Source: an uncultured Roseburia sp. (GTDB lineage: Bacteria > Bacillota > Clostridia > Lachnospirales > Lachnospiraceae). From it: a stretch of DNA of 24,630 nt. The DNA is taken from NCBI GenBank assembly GCA_934358955.1, contig CAKRLC010000030.1:1-24630 (forward strand). The letters run 5' to 3'. Made by a program: the position numbers and the translations under genes. The notes below the pieces were generated by a model. The model was not told where the DNA came from. It worked only from the letters and a program-made list of their open reading frames with translations, and did no database searches. How positions within the stretch are numbered: the first letter of the stretch is position 1; each line of letters starts with the position of its first letter. Below are positions 6,154 through 15,114 of the stretch, one piece after another.

Positions 6154-6876
6154 CTACTGTAGTGGTGACTTCGATGGAGTGCCCGCTTTTCTCGGATAAG
6201 TTTTCGGTGTCTTTTTCACTTTTTCGATTACAACAAAAGAACGATGCAGATCCGTCTGTGGTATTTCAAACTTACGAATTTCCTTCAATCCGCCTCCAAG
6301 CAAAAATATTGCATGTTTTGCCGCTGCGGCTTCTTCCTCAATTTCACCGGATTTGTATGAGATAAATTTTCCTCCGGTTTTTACAAATGGAAGACAATAT
6401 TCACTCAGTGTGGACAAATTTGCAACAGCACGGGAAACACAATAATCAAACTGTTCTCTGTAATCATTATTTCTCGCAAGTTCCTCCGCACGCGCATGCA
6501 CCGCATTGATACCACTGAGTTTCAGTTCAGCGATTACATCTTCCAAAAACAGAATCCGCTTGTTTAAGGAATCCGCCAGAGTAACCTGAAGTTCCGGATA
6601 AATGATCTTCAAAGGAATTCCCGGAAATCCTGCGCCCGTTCCCATATCCAGCATGGATTTTTTTTCATGAAGCGATTCAAACTGTCCAAGCGAAATGCTG
6701 TCCAGAAAATGTTTTTTTAACACTTCATCAAATTCAGTAACTGCAGTCAGATTCATCACTTTGTTTTTTTCAATCAACATCTCGTAATAAGTAAGAAACT
6801 GATCTCTTTGTTTACCACTTAAAGTAATGTCCCATTGTCCCAGTATCTGTTCAAACCATGTAAAATCGTAAGCCAT
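6154..6876 (-). CDS. rsmG: 16S rRNA (guanine-527-N7) methyltransferase RsmG
   Basis: A 240-residue class I SAM-dependent methyltransferase (formerly GidB) that methylates G527 of 16S rRNA; its loss is known in other bacteria to give low-level streptomycin resistance. Visible motifs are KNKVMNLTAV (about 34-43), the SAM-binding loop LDMGTGAGFPGIPLKI, DSLNKRILFLEDV and the SRAVANLSTLSEYCLP block. The C terminus is basic (KKTPKTYPRKAGTPSKSPL). The length matches the family. The start is preceded by AGAGG and lies 9 bases after the mnmG stop, so mnmG and rsmG are in one operon, the old gidA-gidB pair. Confidence 0.97.
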   Translation of the reverse strand: MAYDFTWFEQILGQWDITLSGKQRDQFLTYYEMLIEKNKVMNLTAVTEFDEVLKKHFLDSISLGQFESLHEKKSMLDMGTGAGFPGIPLKIIYPELQVTLADSLNKRILFLEDVIAELKLSGINAVHARAEELARNNDYREQFDYCVSRAVANLSTLSEYCLPFVKTGGKFISYKSGEIEEEAAAAKHAIFLLGGGLKEIRKFEIPQTDLHRSFVVIEKVKKTPKTYPRKAGTPSKSPLQ

Positions 6877-6885
6877 ATCAAACCT

Positions 6886-8784
6886 CTACTTTTCGTGCTC
6901 CTGTCTGTAATGCATTTGTTCCATGTAAACAAGAAGAACTGAAATATCAGCCGGTGAAACTCCGGAAATACGGGATGCCTGTCCAATTGAAATCGGTCTG
7001 TAAAGCTTCAGCTTCTGTCTTGCCTCAAGACGAAGACTTCCAACCTCATCATAATCAAAATCTTCCGGAATCAGTTTCTTTTCCAGCTTCTTAAAATGCT
7101 CAACCTGCTTTATCTGACGTTTGATGTATCCGTCATATTTGATATTAATGTTGATCTGCTCAATCACTTCCTCAGGAAGTTCCGGACGTTCCGGATCGAT
7201 CGGCGCAAGCATTTCATAACACAACTCCGGTCTGCGGATCAGTTCACTCAATGAAGTACCTGTATTCAACGGCACACTTCCATACTGTTCCAAAAGTTCC
7301 TGTACCCTGCTGTTTGCACCGACATGAACCGAATCCAGACGCTTCATCTCGTCTTCAATCAACTGCTCTTTTTTTACTACCCAGTCATAACGTTCTTTGG
7401 AAATCAGACCGACACGATATCCGTATTTGGAAAGTCTTAAATCCGCATTATCCTGACGCAGCAGCAGGCGGTACTCCGCACGCGAAGTCATCATACGATA
7501 TGGTTCTTTCGTTTCTTTTGTTACAAGATCATCGATCAGAACTCCTATGTAGGATTCAGAACGATCCAAAATGAGAGGTTCCTCACCTTTTAAGTACATT
7601 GCCGCATTGATCCCGGCAACTATTCCCTGTGCAGCTGCTTCTTCATATCCGCTGCTTCCATTGAACTGTCCGCCGGAAAAAAGTCCCTTGATCTTTTTAA
7701 ATTCCAGGGAAGGCTTTAACTGTACCGGATTGATGCAGTCATACTCAATGGCATATGCATTGCGCACAATTTTACAATGCTCGAGCCCCGGAACGGTACG
7801 GTACATTTCGTACTGAACATCCTCCGGCATGGAACTTGACATTCCTCCAATATACATTTCATTGGTATTTAAACCTTCCGGCTCCACAAAAAGCTGATGT
7901 CTGTCCTTTTCCGCAAATCGGACTACCTTATCCTCAATAGATGGACAATAACGCGGTCCGGTTCCTTTTATCTTTCCGGAATACATCGGTGAACGGTCAA
8001 GATTTTCTCTTATGATCTCATGTGTTTTTTCATTCGTATAAGTAAGCCAGCAGGAAACCTGGTCGATCTGCACATCATCCGGATTGGTTGTAAACGAAAA
8101 CGGAACAACTTTTTCATCACCAAACTGTTCCTGCATCTTGGAAAAATCAATCGAACGTTTATCAATACGCGCCGGTGTTCCTGTCTTAAAACGGAACATT
8201 TCAATTCCATGCTCTTTTAAGGAATCCGTCAGATGATTTGCTGCCATAAGTCCGTTTGGTCCGGTATAATTCACCACATCTCCATACAGACAGCGCGCTT
8301 TTAAGTAAACACCAGTGCAAAGAACTACTGCCCTGCTGTGATAAACCGCTCCGGAAAAAGTTTTCACTCCGACGATCACATCATTTTCCGTGATAATTTC
8401 GGAAACTTCTGCCTGACGGATCGTAAGATGCTCGGTATTCTGCAGTGTTTTTCGCATTTCCATACTGTAATTTGCCTTATCCGCCTGCGCACGCAGAGAA
8501 TGAACGGCAGGACCCTTGGATTTATTGAGCATTTTAGACTGAATGAAAGTTTTATCAATATTAACTCCCATTTCACCGCCAAGTGCATCCAGCTCCCGCA
8601 CCAGATGTCCCTTGGAGCTTCCTCCTATATTAGGATTACACGGCATCATTGCAATACTGTCCACACTCACCGTAAAAACAATCGTCTCAAATCCTAATCT
8701 TGCACATGCAAGTGCTGCCTCACAGCCGGCATGTCCGGCACCAACCACACAAACGTCATAACTTTCTTCTACTACCGACGCCAT
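6886..8784 (-). CDS. mnmG: tRNA uridine-5-carboxymethylaminomethyl modification enzyme MnmG
   Basis: A 632-residue FAD- and NADH-dependent enzyme (GidA) that works with MnmE to modify the wobble uridine (position 34) of tRNAs reading purine-ending codons. The dinucleotide-binding fold [10 protein letters not shown] is at about 15-24, followed by the signature block around [21 protein letters not shown] second conserved segment is [15 protein letters not shown]. The C-terminal helical domain that contacts MnmE ends in [18 protein letters not shown]. It starts with ATG after AAGGA, 34 bases downstream of mnmE. All landmarks and the length fit the family, and nothing looks broken. Confidence 0.98.
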   Translation of the reverse strand: MASVVEESYDVCVVGAGHAGCEAALACARLGFETIVFTVSVDSIAMMPCNPNIGGSSKGHLVRELDALGGEMGVNIDKTFIQSKMLNKSKGPAVHSLRAQADKANYSMEMRKTLQNTEHLTIRQAEVSEIITENDVIVGVKTFSGAVYHSRAVVLCTGVYLKARCLYGDVVNYTGPNGLMAANHLTDSLKEHGIEMFRFKTGTPARIDKRSIDFSKMQEQFGDEKVVPFSFTTNPDDVQIDQVSCWLTYTNEKTHEIIRENLDRSPMYSGKIKGTGPRYCPSIEDKVVRFAEKDRHQLFVEPEGLNTNEMYIGGMSSSMPEDVQYEMYRTVPGLEHCKIVRNAYAIEYDCINPVQLKPSLEFKKIKGLFSGGQFNGSSGYEEAAAQGIVAGINAAMYLKGEEPLILDRSESYIGVLIDDLVTKETKEPYRMMTSRAEYRLLLRQDNADLRLSKYGYRVGLISKERYDWVVKKEQLIEDEMKRLDSVHVGANSRVQELLEQYGSVPLNTGTSLSELIRRPELCYEMLAPIDPERPELPEEVIEQININIKYDGYIKRQIKQVEHFKKLEKKLIPEDFDYDEVGSLRLEARQKLKLYRPISIGQASRISGVSPADISVLLVYMEQMHYRQEHEK

Positions 8785-8818
8785 TTTTTATCCTTCCTTT
8801 AACACAAAAATTTGTAAA

Positions 8819-10195
8819 TTATTTTCCCATACAGAATTTACTGAAAATTTCATTGACCAGATCATCATCCACCGCTTCACCGATGATCGTTCCCAGTTCT
8901 TCATAAGCACTCATCAGATCGATGGAATAAAAATCCTCCGGCATTCCGTCTGCAATACTTTTCCGTACCATGACAAGACTGTCACATGCATTTTTAAGTG
9001 CTGTTTTATGTCTCACATTGGTGATATAAACTTCATCATTAAAATCCAGTTTTCCATGAAAGAACATATTTTTTATGGCTTCCTCCAGCTCATCAATTCC
9101 AATATGCTCTTTGGCAGAGATCTGAATAATTTCTTTGTCCAGAAGTTTTTTCATCTCATCCACAGTTATCACCGGATCAAGATCTGATTTATTAAGCAGA
9201 ACGATTGCATTCCGCTCCCTGATCAATTTTATAATATCGTGATCTTCCTCACTGAGTTTTCTGGAAGAATCTACAACATAAATCACGAGATCTGCTTCCT
9301 TTAAATATTCCTTTGCTTTTGTGACTCCGATTTTTTCCACCACATCTTCTGTCTTGCGGATGCCGGCGGTATCAATAATATTCAGACTGATTCCATTCAG
9401 GTTGATCTGTTCTTCCAGCACATCTCTGGTTGTTCCTGCCACATCCGTCACGATCGCACGCTCTTTTCCAACCAGTGAATTTAAAAGAGAAGATTTTCCG
9501 GCATTTGGCTTTCCTACAATGACCGTGTTGATTCCTTCCTTTAACAGCTTCCCGTTGTCCGCAGTATTCAACAGTCTTTCTATCTTTGTCAGTTCTTTTT
9601 CCACAATCTGATCCAGTTCTTCACCATAACCATCAATATTATAATGCTCGGGATCATCCAGTGCTGATTCTATATAGGCGATCTGATGCAAAATCGTTTG
9701 CCGTATTTCCCTAATAACTCTTAAAACGGAACCCTCCAGTTGCTGCATGGAAGTTTTTAATGCAAAATCATTTTTCGCATTGATCACATCCATAACGGAT
9801 TCCGCCTGGGAAAGATCAATTCTTCCATTCAGGAATGCACGCTTCGTATATTCTCCCGGTTCTGCCGGTCTTGCACCATACTTGATCACGGTCTCAAGTA
9901 TTTTTTTTACCACAAGAACTCCACCGTGACAGTCGATCTCAATCGTGTCCTCTCTCGTATAGGAATTCGGTGCACGCATCAGCAGTACCATGACCTCATC
10001 AATTACTTCCTCGCCATCCACAATATGACCATAATGAATGGTATGACTTTTCATCTCAGATAATTTTTTTGTTCCCCTTTTCGAGCGGTATATTTTATCT
10101 ACAATCGAAAACGCATCTTCTCCACTGACACGGACAATTCCGATTCCCGAATTGGTCATCCCCGTGGCAATTGCTGCAATTGTATCTGTCGTCAT
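8819..10195 (-). CDS. mnmE: tRNA modification GTPase MnmE
   Basis: A 458-residue GTPase (TrmE/ThdF), partner of MnmG in wobble-uridine modification. The N-terminal formyl-THF-binding domain opens with TDTIAAIATG. The G domain is inserted in the helical domain, with G1 GKPNAGKSS, G2 TTRD, G3 DTAG and G4 NKSD. The C terminus ends with the family FCMGK motif, whose cysteine is functionally important. The start at 10195 has GGAGG five bases upstream; a longer frame to 10207 lacks a comparable site and would put the ribosome binding site inside the gene. A strong terminator separates it from jag, so its transcription comes from read-through or an unseen promoter. Confidence 0.98.
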   Translation of the reverse strand: MTTDTIAAIATGMTNSGIGIVRVSGEDAFSIVDKIYRSKRGTKKLSEMKSHTIHYGHIVDGEEVIDEVMVLLMRAPNSYTREDTIEIDCHGGVLVVKKILETVIKYGARPAEPGEYTKRAFLNGRIDLSQAESVMDVINAKNDFALKTSMQQLEGSVLRVIREIRQTILHQIAYIESALDDPEHYNIDGYGEELDQIVEKELTKIERLLNTADNGKLLKEGINTVIVGKPNAGKSSLLNSLVGKERAIVTDVAGTTRDVLEEQINLNGISLNIIDTAGIRKTEDVVEKIGVTKAKEYLKEADLVIYVVDSSRKLSEEDHDIIKLIRERNAIVLLNKSDLDPVITVDEMKKLLDKEIIQISAKEHIGIDELEEAIKNMFFHGKLDFNDEVYITNVRHKTALKNACDSLVMVRKSIADGMPEDFYSIDLMSAYEELGTIIGEAVDDDLVNEIFSKFCMGK

Positions 10196-10237
10196 AGTTT
10201 CCTCCAAATCAGCTTGATTTTCCTGTCACTGTGATAG

Positions 10238-10279
10238 AAAAGGGTGTTTTTAACCGAAGCCGTTTAAAAACACCCTTTT
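10238..10279 (-). terminator. Rho-independent terminator between jag and mnmE
   Basis: A perfect 16-bp stem (10238-10253 with 10264-10279) with a 10-nt loop, starting 8 bases after the jag stop codon. In the leftward transcript the GGGTG-containing stem ends in a U-rich stretch (TTTTCTAT). The palindrome also has Ts on the plus-strand side. Only about 40 bases separate it from the mnmE start, which leaves little room for an independent mnmE promoter. Confidence 0.85.
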
Positions 10280-10286
10280 TATGTTC

Positions 10287-10916
10287 CTATTTATCTTTCT
10301 TTAATGTAACGACCACATGTCTGTGAGGCTCTTCTCCCTCACTGTGTGTAGAAACATATTTATCATTCTGCAAGGTAGAATGAATCACTCTCCGCTCGAA
10401 AGGATTCATCGGCTCCAAAGAAACCGGACGTTTTGTACGCTTTACCTTATATGCAATGTTTTTCGCAAGATTTTCCAGCGTTTCTTTTCTCCGCTTTCTG
10501 TAATCCTCCGTATCCAGTTTTACCTTTACATATTCATCCGTATGACGGTTCAATGCCAGGCTTGTCAGATACTGCAGGGAATCTAAGGTCTGTCCTCTCT
10601 TTCCGATCAGAACACCCATTTCATCTCCCTTTAATTCTACATCTACGGTATGATTGTCTTCCTCAACTTCAACAGAAATATCAACCTTTAAATCCATTGC
10701 TTCAAAGACCTGATTCAAAAAGTCTTTTACACAGTCCTCCATGGTAAATTTTCTGCGAACACGAATGACTGCCGGTTTGCTTCCGATTCCAAGGAAACCG
10801 GAGCTTCCTTTTTCAACTACCTCAACCTCGATCTGATCACTCGTTGTACCTAATTTTATCAAAGCCTCTGTTCTTGCATCTTCAACTGTTTTGCCAGTTA
10901 CTTCAATATAATCCAT
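10287..10916 (-). CDS. jag: RNA-binding protein Jag/KhpB (SpoIIIJ-associated)
   Basis: A 209-residue RNA-binding protein with the three expected domains. The N-terminal Jag domain (about 1-50) includes EVVEKGSSGFLGIGSKPA. A KH domain follows (about 75-145, with the GXXG loop GKRG in MGVLIGKRGQTLDSLQYL). The C-terminal R3H domain (about 148-209) contains PMNPFERRVIHSTLQ and GEEPHRHVVV. Family members bind many RNAs, often with KhpA, and influence cell division and elongation. The ATG follows a GGGGGAAG ribosome binding site. The gene lies 15 bases downstream of yidC in the conserved rpmH-rnpA-yidD-yidC-jag operon and is followed by a strong terminator. Confidence 0.96.
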   Translation of the reverse strand: MDYIEVTGKTVEDARTEALIKLGTTSDQIEVEVVEKGSSGFLGIGSKPAVIRVRRKFTMEDCVKDFLNQVFEAMDLKVDISVEVEEDNHTVDVELKGDEMGVLIGKRGQTLDSLQYLTSLALNRHTDEYVKVKLDTEDYRKRRKETLENLAKNIAYKVKRTKRPVSLEPMNPFERRVIHSTLQNDKYVSTHSEGEEPHRHVVVTLKKDK

Positions 10917-10931
10917 AGAACTTCCCCCTGA

Positions 10932-12194
10932 CTATTTATTGTTTTTCTCGTTAAATTCGCGCACCATATTCGCTTTCGCTGCCAGGCTGTTCGGATTTGC
11001 CTTGCTGGTGTACTCTGCCGCTTTTTTAAGCTTCTCCTCTTTTTCTTCTTCGGTAAGAGAGGATAATGCTGTATTTCTCTTCGTGCTCATACGGGCCGCA
11101 TTATTGATCTGATTTTCGGCAATTCCCATTTTTTCACGTTTCTTCTTTGCCTTTTCCTGATTCTTTGCAATGATATCATCCAGATTGATCTTTTCCATAT
11201 GCTTATTGATCAGAGACTGCTGAATGATACGGCATACAGCACCTGCAATCCAGTAAATACCAAGACCAACCGGAGTAATAAAACACATAAATGCCATAAA
11301 TACAGGCATCGTATTATTCATCATTTTCATCTGTTTTGCCATCTGGTCATTGTCACCACCAGCCTGTGGCATCAGTTTTAAACTGAGCATCTGTGTAATA
11401 TAAGAAAGCACAGGAACCAGAATTGCTGCAATAAGAACCAGATACAGATGACTGGAAAAGGAATTTTTAATAATTGCAATCGGTGTATCGGAAATATTCA
11501 TTCCGAGAAAATAGTTAAAATCATGCACCGATGCATGCGTTGTATCGATCACATTGGAGAGATCCGGAAATTTATCCTTTAATGTATCCCATCCATTTGT
11601 CGGAAGTTTATATACAACATCAACAATATAATTATATAAAGCGCTCTTATCCTTTACTGTAAAATCAGTCTGTACACCAAGACTGTAAGTCTCTGTCAGT
11701 TTCGTCATGATGTTCTGATATCCGGAAACATTCATGATGCCGTTTACCAGATCGGCAAATACACCTTTGACACTGCTTACATAAGCCGGTACATTCTGAA
11801 ACACACGATATAATGCAAACCAGATCGGCATCTGAACCAAGGCCTGTACACAACTGCCGGTCGGAGAAATACCGTACTTTTCATACAGCTTTTTGGTTTC
11901 CTCCTGCATCGCCATCATGGAAGCCTGATCTTTCCGGTTTCCGTACTTTTTCTGAATCGCCTGAAGTTCCGGCTGCATTTTCTGTGATAACTTGGAAAAT
12001 TTCTGCTGTTTTAAGGTCAGCGGAAACATACACAGATAAATGAGCATAGTAAGTATGATAATGGATAACGCAATACTTTCCACTCCGAATGTATTGGAAA
12101 AGAACATATAGATTCCGTTCATGATCCATCCGAAAAATCGTGCGATCGGCCCGAGTATTTTTCCGGAATACTGTGTTAATACTATTTCTGTCAC
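10932..12194 (-). CDS. yidC: Membrane protein insertase YidC (SpoIIIJ/OxaA)
   Basis: A 420-residue YidC/Oxa1-family insertase for inner-membrane proteins. The first hydrophobic segment, about 18-40, is followed by a core helix with SIALSIIILTMLIYLCMFPL and a cytoplasmic coiled hairpin (QQKFSKLSQKMQPELQAIQK). The helix with PIWFALYRVFQN carries the conserved groove arginine. A roughly 100-residue insert follows, then the last helices (YLVLIAAILVPVLSYITQML and FMAFMCFITPVGLGIYW). There is no lipobox, so it is not the lipoprotein-type SpoIIIJ. The lysine-rich C-terminal tail (about 330-420) is typical of ribosome-interacting YidC. The start codon is GTG with a strong AGGAGGG site 8 bases upstream. 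Length is above the roughly 260-residue Bacillus form because of the insert and tail. Confidence 0.95.
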   Translation of the reverse strand: MTEIVLTQYSGKILGPIARFFGWIMNGIYMFFSNTFGVESIALSIIILTMLIYLCMFPLTLKQQKFSKLSQKMQPELQAIQKKYGNRKDQASMMAMQEETKKLYEKYGISPTGSCVQALVQMPIWFALYRVFQNVPAYVSSVKGVFADLVNGIMNVSGYQNIMTKLTETYSLGVQTDFTVKDKSALYNYIVDVVYKLPTNGWDTLKDKFPDLSNVIDTTHASVHDFNYFLGMNISDTPIAIIKNSFSSHLYLVLIAAILVPVLSYITQMLSLKLMPQAGGDNDQMAKQMKMMNNTMPVFMAFMCFITPVGLGIYWIAGAVCRIIQQSLINKHMEKINLDDIIAKNQEKAKKKREKMGIAENQINNAARMSTKRNTALSSLTEEEKEEKLKKAAEYTSKANPNSLAAKANMVREFNEKNNK

Positions 12195-12212
12195 AAGAAA
12201 GCCCTCCTGAAT

Positions 12213-12422
12213 TTATGGAACTGGATCATATCCACCTTTTGAAAAAGGATTACATCTCAATATTCTCCACGCCGCCAATGCGCCGCCTTTTACGGCACCA
12301 TATTTTTCCACAGCCTGAAGCCCGTATGTCGAACAGGTCGGACAATACGGACATTTTGTTGTCTTCAGCGGTGACAAATATTTTCTATAAAATTTAATTA
12401 AAGCAATTAAAATTTTTTTCAA
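12213..12422 (-). CDS. yidD: Membrane protein insertion efficiency factor YidD
   Basis: A small YidD-family protein of 69 residues from the chosen start ([19 protein letters not shown] and onward). It has the cysteine cluster [19 protein letters not shown] and the [23 protein letters not shown] block that define the family. YidD is a membrane-associated amphipathic protein that aids YidC-dependent insertion, and the gene sits directly upstream of yidC as expected. No ATG is available. A TTG at 12422 gives the length and N terminus usual for the family, with a weak GATGGA upstream. A TTG at 12449 would add nine residues (78 aa) but has no ribosome binding site. The exact start is uncertain. 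Confidence 0.9.
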   Translation of the reverse strand: MKKILIALIKFYRKYLSPLKTTKCPYCPTCSTYGLQAVEKYGAVKGGALAAWRILRCNPFSKGGYDPVP

Positions 12423-12454
12423 AATTATTCCATCTTCTTTTTCGTTCAAAGAAA

Positions 12455-12790
12455 TTATTTTTCTGTACTTATTATTTTGTGAAGACGTCCAAGGTGTAAC
12501 AGCGCACTTTCCACTTCACGATATGACACACTTTTTGCCGATACCCTTGCGACAACTACAATGTCCAAACCATTATTGAACATGTCCTCATGTAGTCTGT
12601 AACTTTCCCGGATCAATCGGGTAAGATGATGTCTTATAACACTATTTCCTACTTTTTTACTGACTGATATCCCTATTCTGTTACGATCTGTCTGATTTTC
12701 AAGAACATACATCACCAGAAGCCTGTTTGCATAAGACTTTCCTTTTTTGTATACATTCTGAAAATCTCTGTTCTTTTTTAATGATTCCAT
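12455..12790 (-). CDS. rnpA: Ribonuclease P protein component RnpA
   Basis: A basic protein of 111 residues from ATG 12790 ([20 protein letters not shown]), the protein subunit that assists RNase P RNA in maturing tRNA 5' ends. The conserved RNA-binding segment is [20 protein letters not shown] followed by TRLIRESYR; the usual RN pair of the RNR motif reads RH here. A GTG at 12826 would add 12 residues with no family similarity, so the ATG is preferred even though its ribosome binding site is weak. The gene is the second of the rpmH-rnpA-yidD-yidC-jag cluster, 48 bases after rpmH. Confidence 0.95.
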   Translation of the reverse strand: MESLKKNRDFQNVYKKGKSYANRLLVMYVLENQTDRNRIGISVSKKVGNSVIRHHLTRLIRESYRLHEDMFNNGLDIVVVARVSAKSVSYREVESALLHLGRLHKIISTEK

Positions 12791-12838
12791 TCTGTTATCA
12801 TGCCTGAAAGAAGAAGAAAAGACCACAAAAGCTGTGGC

Positions 12839-12973
12839 CTATGCTGATAATTTCTTTCTTCCTTTTAATCTTCTTGCAGCCAATACTTTTCTTCCGCCTG
12901 CTGTACTCATTCTTTTTCTGAAGCCATGCACTCTTTTTCTGGAGCATTTCTTCGGCTGAAATGTCATCTTCAT
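12839..12973 (-). CDS. rpmH: 50S ribosomal protein L34
   Basis: A 44-residue, strongly basic protein beginning [20 protein letters not shown] and ending [11 protein letters not shown], which is ribosomal protein L34 in full. The usual N-terminal TYQP motif reads TFQP, and [14 protein letters not shown] matches the conserved RMxTxxGRxVLxxRR core. It starts with ATG downstream of AGGAGG and ends in TAG. It is the first gene leftward of the origin and the promoter-proximal member of the rnpA/yidD/yidC/jag operon, the standard arrangement. Confidence 0.98.
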   Translation of the reverse strand: MKMTFQPKKCSRKRVHGFRKRMSTAGGRKVLAARRLKGRKKLSA

Positions 12974-13014
12974 CTTGGTATCCACCTCCTCTATGTTAAA
13001 AAACATCATTCTCA

Positions 13015-13042
13015 ATTATATCAAAAAACCCTCTAAAGTCAA
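13015..13042 (-). promoter_or_regulatory. Sigma-A-type promoter of the rpmH operon
   Basis: On the minus strand TTGACT (13037-13042) and a perfect TATAAT (13015-13020) are separated by 16 bp, 41 bases upstream of the rpmH start codon. Nothing else in the gap reads as a better leftward promoter. Confidence 0.8.
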
Positions 13043-13468
13043 GCAAAACCTGCTTTTTTTTCACGTCCCTTATTTTAAAAGGCCGGAAGGTACCTTTCCA
13101 CATATCAACATGAACACTATATATATAAGGTAGAAACCCATTTTATCTACATTTTGTACTTTTTGTGGACATGCTGTGGATATCCGCTTTTTTCCCTGTT
13201 TATATCCTGTTTGCGGGACTTTTCATTTTTCATCCGTTCGCGTCAGTTTGACCTTTAAATTAGCGTGAAAGCCCCTATTCCACATTTTAAACATTTCCCT
13301 TATCCCCTGTACCGTTCTTTCATTGCGTGTCTCATACCATCTTTTATCAAGAATTAACAATTGCTTATTTGACACTTTTAGTTTATTATAGAAAGTGTGT
13401 TATTTTGCTTTCTGCAATCCAGGGGCGAAATAGCACTTCTTGAGATACATAAAAAATGGAGATGGAAC
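13043..13468. other. Origin-proximal non-coding region upstream of dnaA
   Basis: No gene is seen between the rpmH promoter and dnaA. The region carries scattered near-matches to the DnaA box TTWTNCACA, each with one mismatch: CTTTCCACA (13094-13102), TTATCTACA (13143-13151), the complement ATATCCACA (13175-13183) and TATTCCACA (13276-13284). A short alternating TA tract (around 13118-13128) and the palindrome AAGGTACCTT (13087-13096) are also present. This corresponds to the upstream half of a bipartite oriC and to the dnaA regulatory region, where DnaA autoregulation would act. No box here is perfect. Confidence 0.65.
13361..13389 (+). promoter_or_regulatory. Putative dnaA promoter
   Basis: TTGCTT (13361-13366) and TATTAT (13384-13389) are 17 bp apart, 79 bases before the dnaA start. 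A TTGACA at 13369-13374 lies within this spacing but has no -10 element at the correct distance. Moderate match only. Confidence 0.45.
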
Positions 13469-14821
13469 ATGGAACAGATTTTAGAAAAATGGGATAAGAT
13501 TTTACAGGAAGTAAAAGAAGAATATGAACTTACCGAAGTATCCTTCAACACATGGTTAAAACCGCTTTCTGTATCTGATGTACAGGGAGACAAGCTATAC
13601 ATCCTGGTTCCTCTGGAAAAAATGGCACGGGATTTCATTGAAAAGAAATATACGCTTCCGATCAAAGTCGCCGTCGCGAACCAGACCGGACAGGACTATG
13701 ATATTTCTTTTATTTTGCCGGAGCAGGAGAAAAAGATCAAATCTTCCTATAATAAGAAACCCGCACCGACTTCCGGTACGACCGATATTTCAAATTTAAA
13801 CCCGAATTATACGTTCGATACCTTTGTCGTCGGCAACAATAACCGTCTGGCCCATGCTGCTTCCCTTGCAGTTGCGGAGTCTCCGGGCGAAGTATACAAT
13901 CCTCTGTTTTTATATGGAGGCGTGGGACTTGGCAAAACACATCTGATGCATTCCATCGCCCACTTCATTCAGGCAAACCGGCCGGAAGCAAAGATTTTAT
14001 ATGTTTCTTCCGAAAGTTTTACCAATGAACTGATCAATGCCATCCGTAACGGAAACAACACTGCAATGACAAAGTTCCGTGAAAAATACCGTAACATCGA
14101 TGTTCTTCTGATCGATGATATTCAGTTTATCATTGGAAAGGAAAGTACCCAGGAGGAATTCTTCCATACCTTTAATGAGCTTTATCTGGCGGACAAGCAG
14201 ATCGTAATATCCTCCGATAAGCCTCCAAAGGATATGGAAACCTTAGAAGAAAGGATTCGTTCCCGTTTTGAATGCGGACTTACCGCAGATATCGGTTCAC
14301 CGGATTACGAAACCCGAATGGCAATTCTGCGCCGTAAGACCGAAACTGACAATTTTGAACTGGATGACGAGATTTTAAGCTATATTGCGAATAATATCAA
14401 ATCCAATATCCGTGAACTGGAGGGTGCACTCAACAAACTGATGGCATTTTCCAATCTGGTACATACACCGATCACAATGGATCTCGCTGTGCGGGAGCTG
14501 CAGAATGTGATCTCACCGGACAAGCAGAATGAAGTGACACCTCAGCTTATCATAGATGTTGTGTCTGAACATTTTCAGATCACTCCGGAACAGATGAAAT
14601 CCAAAAGCCGCAGCAGCGAGATTGCAAAGCCAAGGCAGATTGCAATGTACCTCTGTAAGAATATGACGGATATTTCCCTGGACGGTATTGGATCTCTTTT
14701 AGGCGGAAGAGATCACTCTACCATTATTCATGGTATCAAAAAAATCTCGGATGAATACGAATCCACGGAAGCAACACGCAGTTTGATCGACACAATAAAA
14801 AAGAAAATAAACCCTAATTAA
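13469..14821 (+). CDS. dnaA: Chromosomal replication initiator protein DnaA
   Basis: A 450-residue initiator that binds DnaA boxes, oligomerizes with ATP and opens the origin. Domain I (about 1-85, MEQILEKWDKILQEVKEEYE, with FNTWLKPL near 26-33) recruits partners. A short linker (about 86-112) precedes the AAA+ domain III, with Walker A GGVGLGKT at 150-157, Walker B LLIDDIQF, and a sensor/arginine-finger region around ERIRSRFECGL. Domain IV ends with the DnaA signature RQIAMYLCKN and GGRDHSTIIHG. The frame is open from 13397, but the ATG at 13469 has GGAG seven bases upstream and matches the family N terminus; the 24 extra residues do not. It is the first gene of the rightward cluster. Confidence 0.99.
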   Translation: MEQILEKWDKILQEVKEEYELTEVSFNTWLKPLSVSDVQGDKLYILVPLEKMARDFIEKKYTLPIKVAVANQTGQDYDISFILPEQEKKIKSSYNKKPAPTSGTTDISNLNPNYTFDTFVVGNNNRLAHAASLAVAESPGEVYNPLFLYGGVGLGKTHLMHSIAHFIQANRPEAKILYVSSESFTNELINAIRNGNNTAMTKFREKYRNIDVLLIDDIQFIIGKESTQEEFFHTFNELYLADKQIVISSDKPPKDMETLEERIRSRFECGLTADIGSPDYETRMAILRRKTETDNFELDDEILSYIANNIKSNIRELEGALNKLMAFSNLVHTPITMDLAVRELQNVISPDKQNEVTPQLIIDVVSEHFQITPEQMKSKSRSSEIAKPRQIAMYLCKNMTDISLDGIGSLLGGRDHSTIIHGIKKISDEYESTEATRSLIDTIKKKINPN

Positions 14822-15114
14822 CAATTTTGGTTAGTTATCCACATTTTTTGTGGATAACTCGGTAAAATTGTGTGTAAATCTGTTGGACAAGGTGTGAAAA
14901 GTGTATTTTCTCTTTTTTGCATCAAAATCCTTATTCACATTTCATCCAGTTTGCATCCGCATGCTTTTCACATGGTTTTGCCCTTATATTTTTTTCTAAA
15001 ACCCTTACGCGATCATGCTTACAGGAGTTATTAACTTATTAACAACACTTAAGACTAAGACTTTGAATTATTTTTATATTTATATCTATATGCCAGGAAG
15101 GAGTTTTACACATT
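14822..15114. other. oriC core: DnaA-box cluster and AT-rich unwinding region between dnaA and dnaN
   Basis: This 293-bp gap has no gene. It holds two perfect DnaA boxes as an inverted repeat (14835-14843 and 14849-14857) and TTATTCACA (14931-14939). CTTTTCACA (14964-14972) and the complement of CTTTTCACA (14893-14901) are one-mismatch boxes. Downstream lies a tandem repeat of TTATTAAC (15028-15043), an AAGACT duplicate (15051-15062), and a nearly pure A/T stretch (about 15063-15092) just before the dnaN ribosome binding site. The order boxes-then-AT-rich tract matches the unwinding side of Bacillus-type origins. The exact unwinding element is inferred. Confidence 0.85.
14833..14859. promoter_or_regulatory. 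Inverted pair of perfect DnaA boxes
   Basis: Eleven-base arms AGTTATCCACA and TGTGGATAACT flank a 5-nt T spacer. Each arm contains the exact consensus TTATCCACA, in opposite orientations. The pair begins 11 bases after the dnaA stop codon, so it would also form a hairpin in the dnaA mRNA. Confidence 0.9.

Noticed and set aside
13397..13468. Longer dnaA start adding 24 residues
   Set aside because: The extension has no similarity to DnaA N termini, while the ATG at 13469 has a proper ribosome binding site and matches the family.
12974..15114. CRISPR array or a non-coding RNA gene in the origin gaps
   Set aside because: There are no regularly spaced repeats and no recognizable RNase P, SRP or tmRNA cores; DnaA boxes and promoters explain what is visible.
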